DNA from: BOKZ01 sp040900165 | GTDB taxonomy: Bacteria; Patescibacteriota; UBA1384; 2-12-FULL-50-11 | Assembly (NCBI GenBank): GCA_040900165.1 | Contig: JBBDZM010000010.1 | Location: 1-18,136, forward strand | Reading direction: 5' to 3' | DNA length: 18,136 bases | In this document: piece after piece, positions 14,494 through 18,136 of the stretch | How positions within the stretch are numbered: the first letter of the stretch is position 1 | How the letters are laid out: each line of letters starts with the position of its first letter | Notes under the pieces: model-generated | Told to the model about the DNA's origin: nothing | The model's database searches: none | The model's input: the letters and a program-made list of their open reading frames with translations, nothing else | Translations under genes and position numbers: made by a program

Positions 14494-15170
14494 TGATATT
14501 CAAAAACATTTATTTCTGGATAATGACGGTCATTCTGCTAGCGGTAGTTGGCTACTCTGGCCTGAGTTTGATTCCGCCGATGTACCAGGCCTACCAACAG
14601 AACAAACAGGTTATAATTGACACCGATACCGAGCTGACTAAACAGAAAAAACTTCTGGCGGCTGTCACTGCCGTTAAGAGCAACCCCGACCAGCTCGATA
14701 CTTTATACGACAAAGCCCGTTTGTCTTTGCCGGAAACAGCCGACAGCGATATCTTAATGCTTCAGCTCGACGGTCTGCTTAAATCAATTGCCCTTAGCGA
14801 CGCGACCATCGATGTGCCACTAGTTAGCGCCAAAGCCGAGCCAGGCGAGACAGCCACCGGCAACAATCTCGAAGCCAAAATCAGCGGTGATATCGATTTT
14901 GGGCAAGCCATCACTCTATTGCGCCGACTAAAAACCTTATCACGCTGGAATACCATTAAATCGTTTAGTATCTCTATCTCGGGCGATAAATTTTCAACAA
15001 ACGTCTCGTTTATTGGCTCGTTCAAACCTGGTGCAGCGAAAGAATTTAGCGGCAACCAAAACCTGCTTAGCCAGGCCGAGGATATCTTCCGGGACTTTGA
15101 CTCATACGCTAAACTCCCCGACCCAGCGACCGAAGGTGACTACGGCAAAGATAACCCCTTTTCGCCTTAA
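14493..15170 (+). CDS. pilO: Type IV pilus assembly protein PilO
   Basis: The 225-residue protein has one N-terminal membrane helix (residues 7-28, FWIMTVILLAVVGYSGLSLI), a coiled coil at about 35-65 (QQNKQVIIDTDTELTKQKKL) and a ferredoxin-like domain (SGDIDFGQAITLLRRLKTLSRW is the PilO-type core). A proline/aspartate-rich tail follows (LPDPATEGDYGKDNPFSP). It pairs with PilN in the alignment complex. It is the last plus-strand gene, and its end overlaps the convergent murA end by 4 bp. Confidence 0.85.
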   Translation: MIFKNIYFWIMTVILLAVVGYSGLSLIPPMYQAYQQNKQVIIDTDTELTKQKKLLAAVTAVKSNPDQLDTLYDKARLSLPETADSDILMLQLDGLLKSIALSDATIDVPLVSAKAEPGETATGNNLEAKISGDIDFGQAITLLRRLKTLSRWNTIKSFSISISGDKFSTNVSFIGSFKPGAAKEFSGNQNLLSQAEDIFRDFDSYAKLPDPATEGDYGKDNPFSP

Positions 15171-16531
15171 ACCGTTTTTACTTCCAGAATTTTCGCGCCT
15201 AGAGCCTTGAGTTTGTCGACGATATGTTCGTAGCCCCGGTTGATTATCGCCATCTGGGTAATTTTTGATTCACCGTTGGCCACCAGAGCGGCAATAACGT
15301 AGGAAAATCCTCCGCGTAAGTCCGGTACCACAATCTCCGTGCCGGTTAGCGGTGTCGGCCCAGTAATAACGGCGCTGTGCAGATAGTTAGTCCCCGAGTA
15401 ACGGCAGTCGTTGCCGCCCAGGCATTTGTTGTAGAGCTGAATTTTCGCCCCCATATTATTCAACGCTTCCACGTAGCCAAACCGATTCTCGTAAACCGTT
15501 TCATGAACAATCGAGGCCCCATGGGCTTGGGTAAGCATCACCACAAACGGCTGCTGCCAGTCGGTCATAAAACCCGGGTGAACGGCTGTCTCCATCGAGA
15601 TCGATTTGAGCGGCCCAGAGCGATAAAACGTAATTCCCTGCTCATTGATATCAAACTCCCCACCAACTTGGCGAAATTTATTTAAAAAAGTCATCATATC
15701 GAGCTGTTTAGCACCCCGAACGAAGATTCGTCCGCCGGTCGCGGCGGCGGCACAAGCCCAAGAACTGGCTTCGTTGCGATCAGGCATCGCTTCGTGAATA
15801 TAGCCGCGCAGTTTACTAACGCCGACAATTGTCATTACTCGATCAGTATCAACCGAGATAATCGCTCCCATTCGCTGTAAGACCGAAATTAAATCAATTA
15901 CCTCTGGCTCAACGGCGGCGCCTGTTAACTCAGTTGTCCCCTCGGCCATGACGCTGGCTAGTAGCACCTGTTCGGTCGCGCCAACGCTCGGATAATCCAA
16001 GGCAATTTTGGTGCCAACCAATTTATCGGCTTTGACCAAGTAGTAATCGCCCTTGGCCTCAACGGTCGCGCCGAGTTTTTCCAGCGCCTGGATATGAAAA
16101 TCCACCGGCCGCGAGCCAATATCACAGCCGCCCGGCATCGGAATAATCGCCTCGCCCAATCTGGCCAGCAGCGGTCCAGCAAAAAGGATCGGAATCCGGC
16201 TTTTGCCGGTGTAACTAACTAAATCTTTCGGTTTGGGAGTCTTAATATTTTTGGCTTCAATGGTAATTACGTCGGTTTCTTTGTCGTTGGTCACTACCCC
16301 ACCCAACAGCTCGATAATTTTGGTAATTATCTCGACATCTTCGATCTCTGGGGTATTTTCTAGTCGGCAGTGCTCATCGGTCAGAACCGCCGCTACCATG
16401 TTTTTCGGGACGGTATTTTTTGCCCCTTTCAGGACAATTTCGCCAGTTAACGGTCGGCCACCTTCTACTCTAATATAATCGAGCACCTGGCTATCCGAGT
16501 GCACCCTTGCCTGTTTTTGCGCGGTTTTCAC
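15167..16531 (-). CDS. murA: UDP-N-acetylglucosamine 1-carboxyvinyltransferase MurA
   Basis: MurA transfers enolpyruvate from PEP to UDP-GlcNAc, the first committed step of peptidoglycan synthesis. The 454 residues are slightly longer than usual (about 420) because of an N-terminal extension. The KN pair of the active site is at 38-39 (LKGAKNTVP). The catalytic cysteine, equivalent to E. coli Cys115, is at 136 in PMPGGCDIGSRPVDFHI, so the common cysteine form is present rather than the aspartate variant linked to fosfomycin resistance. The loop TDWQQPFVVML holds the conserved aspartate and VPDLRGGFSYVIAALVA the C-terminal arginine. The GTG start is preceded by GAGGAG (16536-16541) inside the end of the response-regulator gene, 1 nt upstream, so the two are likely co-transcribed. 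Confidence 0.94.
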   Translation of the reverse strand: MKTAQKQARVHSDSQVLDYIRVEGGRPLTGEIVLKGAKNTVPKNMVAAVLTDEHCRLENTPEIEDVEIITKIIELLGGVVTNDKETDVITIEAKNIKTPKPKDLVSYTGKSRIPILFAGPLLARLGEAIIPMPGGCDIGSRPVDFHIQALEKLGATVEAKGDYYLVKADKLVGTKIALDYPSVGATEQVLLASVMAEGTTELTGAAVEPEVIDLISVLQRMGAIISVDTDRVMTIVGVSKLRGYIHEAMPDRNEASSWACAAAATGGRIFVRGAKQLDMMTFLNKFRQVGGEFDINEQGITFYRSGPLKSISMETAVHPGFMTDWQQPFVVMLTQAHGASIVHETVYENRFGYVEALNNMGAKIQLYNKCLGGNDCRYSGTNYLHSAVITGPTPLTGTEIVVPDLRGGFSYVIAALVANGESKITQMAIINRGYEHIVDKLKALGAKILEVKTV

Positions 16532-16532
16532 C

Positions 16533-16937
16533 CTACTCCTCGGTTGGCTTGGGCTTTGGGTCGTTTAAGAGGGCTTTGACTTTATTAATCACATCGCCCG
16601 GCATCATCTCGGATTTGACAATATAGTCGTCGGCACCACGGGTAATGCTCTCCATTTTTTCGCGGTCTTGGATTAACGCCGTTAGAACGATTACCGGAAT
16701 GTTTTTGGTAACTTCTCCCTCTTTGAGCTTTCTCAGCACATCGAGGCCGTTAATTTTTGGCATCATAATATCCAGTAAAATAATGCTCGGTTTGATATCG
16801 GCGGCTTTGGCCAGCGCTTCCTCGCCGTCTTTGGCCATCTCCACTGTAAAACCCTCGGCTTTCAGGCGTTCAAAGTACATCTCGCGCAAGGTTAAGTCGT
16901 CGTCGACAAGTAAGATACTTCTAAATGTGTCTGTCAT
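16533..16937 (-). CDS. Stand-alone receiver-domain response regulator (CheY-like)
   Basis: The 134 residues form a single receiver domain with no output domain. The acidic pocket is VDDD at 11-14, the phosphoacceptor is Asp56 in LLDIMMP, the switch threonine is Thr86 in VLTA, and the conserved lysine is Lys108 in IVKSE. The sequence style is that of receivers often paired with hybrid or GAF-HisKA kinases. The histidine kinase gene ends 149 bp upstream and is a probable partner. Without an effector domain it must act by protein contact or phosphotransfer. It is separated from murA by a single base, an unusual pairing that may only reflect operon packing. Confidence 0.92.
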   Translation of the reverse strand: MTDTFRSILLVDDDLTLREMYFERLKAEGFTVEMAKDGEEALAKAADIKPSIILLDIMMPKINGLDVLRKLKEGEVTKNIPVIVLTALIQDREKMESITRGADDYIVKSEMMPGDVINKVKALLNDPKPKPTEE

Positions 16938-16956
16938 TGTTTTATTCTTGCTTTCA

Positions 16957-16998
16957 TATCGTAATTCTTAATTCATAAATCATAATTCTTGATTGTTG
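16957..16998. repeat. AT-rich imperfect direct repeats upstream of the response regulator
   Basis: The stretch holds tandem variants of TAATTCTTAATTCAT / ATAATTCTTGATTG. Such AATTC-type short repeats recur in intergenic spacers of many bacteria. No function is assigned. Confidence 0.4.
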
Positions 16999-17013
16999 AA
17001 TCTTTCTTTACTA

Positions 17014-17041
17014 AACCTAGCAAATTGGTTCATATTTTCAA
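17014..17041 (-). promoter_or_regulatory. Candidate promoter for response regulator-murA
   Basis: On the minus strand TTGAAA (17036-17041) is followed after 16 bp by TGC-TAGGTT (extended -10 form, 17014-17022). The -10 is a poor match, so this is a weak prediction. Confidence 0.25.
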
Positions 17042-17086
17042 TGTTTAAAGCAACTGGGGCATTGCTTAGCGACCGTTCCCCGGGCA

Positions 17087-18136
17087 CTACTGGACTGTCC
17101 CATTCGAAGAATCGGTAATAATCTTGGGGACTTCGTCCTTGTTGGGCGTAGTAATCTGCGGCGAATTAACCGATTTCTCGAGGATTGCTCCTTCAAGCTC
17201 CTTCGGTGGCTTGGCGATAAGCGGAATCTCAAAACTAAAGGTTGCGCCCTTGCCGGTGTCGCTGTCCACCCAGATTTTGCCCTTATGGAGCTCGACAAAG
17301 TTCTTGCTGATATACAGCCCCAAGCCGCTGCCTTGGTGCTCGTCGACTTCCCGCTTAACCTGGGAGAATTTTTGGAAGAGCTTGGGTTGGTCAGTTTTGG
17401 CGATACCGCGGCCGGTATCGGTTACCGCCACCCGGAGGTTTTTCGGATCCGGCTGGCTAATTTTAATAGTAATGCCGCCCTTATCAGTAAATTTAATAGC
17501 GTTGCCGGTCAGGTTGACGATTACTTCGCGGATTCGGTCTGGGTCGCACCAAATCTTCGGCAGATCCTTGTCGGCCGCTACTTTCAGGTAGATTTTTTTG
17601 CCGTCGGCTTTAATCTGCAACTCGTGGATTACGCTTTCAGTCATCTCGGCCATGCTCACTTCTTCGTATTTCATTTTCAGCCGCCCCTGCTCAATTCGGG
17701 AAACGTTGAGCAAGTCCAAAATCAATTCCGCCAAGCGCTTCGAGCTAGCATACGCCCGGTTCAGATAGGTTCGGCTTTGTTTGTCGATCTTGCCCATGCC
17801 TTCATCCAGAATCATCGACAGGTAGCCCTCAATCGCCGCTAGCGGCGTGTTTAGCTCGTGGGAAGCCATCGAGATAAACTCGTCTTTCATTTTGTCGAGC
17901 TGGGCTAAATACTCGTTGGCGGCTTTCAACTGCTCAAAGGCCTGGGCTCGCTGAACGGCCAACGACAGATCGTCGGAGATCGCTTTGGCAATGGCGTAGT
18001 TTTTGTCGTGGACTTCCGCGCCGGGCCGGTTAAAGACAAACAGCATCACCCCCAGCGGCTCGCCACCGGCGTAGAGCGGAAACACCTCAACGTGCTGGGC
18101 GCCGGTAATTTTCTGAATCGACATCGCCACCGCTTT
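17087..18136 (-). CDS. Sensor histidine kinase with GAF-like input domain, 5' end cut by window edge
   Basis: The frame runs off the right edge of the window: codons before the GTG at 18128-18130 are open, and the protein begins inside a GAF-like domain (about 1-60, PLYAGGEPLGVMLFVFNRPG). A coiled coil (about 60-85) leads to the HisKA domain with the phosphoacceptor in SHELNTPLAAIEGYL, His91 counted from that GTG. The HATPase domain has the N box NLTGNAIKFTDKG, G1 DTGRGIAK, F box LFQKFSQ and G2 GSGLGLYISK. No membrane segment is seen in the visible part, so it may be cytoplasmic, or its sensor may lie outside the window. The last ~35 residues are a disordered proline/serine-rich tail. The nearby receiver protein is the likely partner. 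Confidence 0.92.
   Translation of the reverse strand, partial: KAVAMSIQKITGAQHVEVFPLYAGGEPLGVMLFVFNRPGAEVHDKNYAIAKAISDDLSLAVQRAQAFEQLKAANEYLAQLDKMKDEFISMASHELNTPLAAIEGYLSMILDEGMGKIDKQSRTYLNRAYASSKRLAELILDLLNVSRIEQGRLKMKYEEVSMAEMTESVIHELQIKADGKKIYLKVAADKDLPKIWCDPDRIREVIVNLTGNAIKFTDKGGITIKISQPDPKNLRVAVTDTGRGIAKTDQPKLFQKFSQVKREVDEHQGSGLGLYISKNFVELHKGKIWVDSDTGKGATFSFEIPLIAKPPKELEGAILEKSVNSPQITTPNKDEVPKIITDSSNGTVQ

Noticed and set aside
16957..16998. AT-rich repeats as a replication origin or DnaA-box cluster
   Set aside because: No TTATNCACA-type boxes are present; the repeats look like ordinary spacer sequence.
17285..17842. 185-residue plus-strand open frame
   Set aside because: It is the antisense shadow of the histidine kinase, whose motifs are unmistakable on the minus strand.
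1..18136. Alternative genetic code with UGA read as glycine
   Set aside because: TGA ends the GIY-YIG gene and the second prepilin gene at sensible positions, and no in-frame TGA interrupts the conserved genes.
1..18136. tRNA, rRNA, CRISPR array or classical insertion sequence
   Set aside because: No cloverleaf, rRNA-like block, regularly spaced repeat or transposase frame was found on either strand.

Overview
The window reads as a compact, mostly housekeeping stretch of a monoderm-like bacterium, most plausibly a member of the Patescibacteria/Candidate Phyla Radiation. This lineage call is an inference. It rests on short, tightly packed operons with 1-4 nt overlaps, a type IV pilus cluster without a visible secretin, a small GIY-YIG ORF, and a PilX-like protein of a beta-solenoid type I associate with that group. 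TGA is used as a stop (GIY-YIG gene, second prepilin), so the UGA-glycine code of Gracilibacteria/SR1 does not apply. No phylum can be assigned from this window alone.

Layout. Positions 1-6669 are all on the minus strand. Reading in the direction of transcription they hold dnaX-dnaB (TAATG overlap), a structured repeat, a UvrD/PcrA helicase, a small GIY-YIG cassette bounded by inverted repeats, a secreted DUF348-G5-double-psi-beta-barrel cell-wall protein, a second copy of the structured repeat, and the first 27 codons of rsmA/ksgA. A divergent intergenic region (6670-6893) carries a candidate dnaX promoter and an unusual G-rich plus hairpin leader. It is followed on the plus strand by a type IV pilus operon (6894-15170): pilB, pilC, two prepilin-like genes, a PilX/GspK-like protein, a short leader ORF, pilM, pilN and pilO. 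The far end (15167-18136) is again on the minus strand: a sensor histidine kinase (cut by the window end), a stand-alone receiver-domain response regulator, and murA, whose end overlaps pilO convergently by 4 bp.

How the genes work together. PilB (ATPase), PilC (membrane platform) and PilM/N/O (alignment complex) form the inner assembly machine. The three prepilin-like proteins would be minor or tip subunits. The prepilin peptidase, retraction ATPase and any secretin are absent from the window. DnaX and DnaB belong to the replisome; UvrD to repair; MurA and the DUF348/G5 protein to the cell wall.

The most notable points are: (1) an HU/IHF-like DNA-binding module fused to the N-terminus of PilB; (2) two copies of a ~147 bp structured intergenic element whose hairpins show compensatory changes; (3) a 305 bp GIY-YIG cassette with 19/20 inverted repeats and a 4 bp direct repeat at its edges; (4) an ancient duplication of the first 11 codons of pilM forming a leader ORF that carries the only good ribosome binding site; (5) a potential G-quadruplex and hairpin in front of pilB. 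No tRNA, rRNA or CRISPR array was seen.
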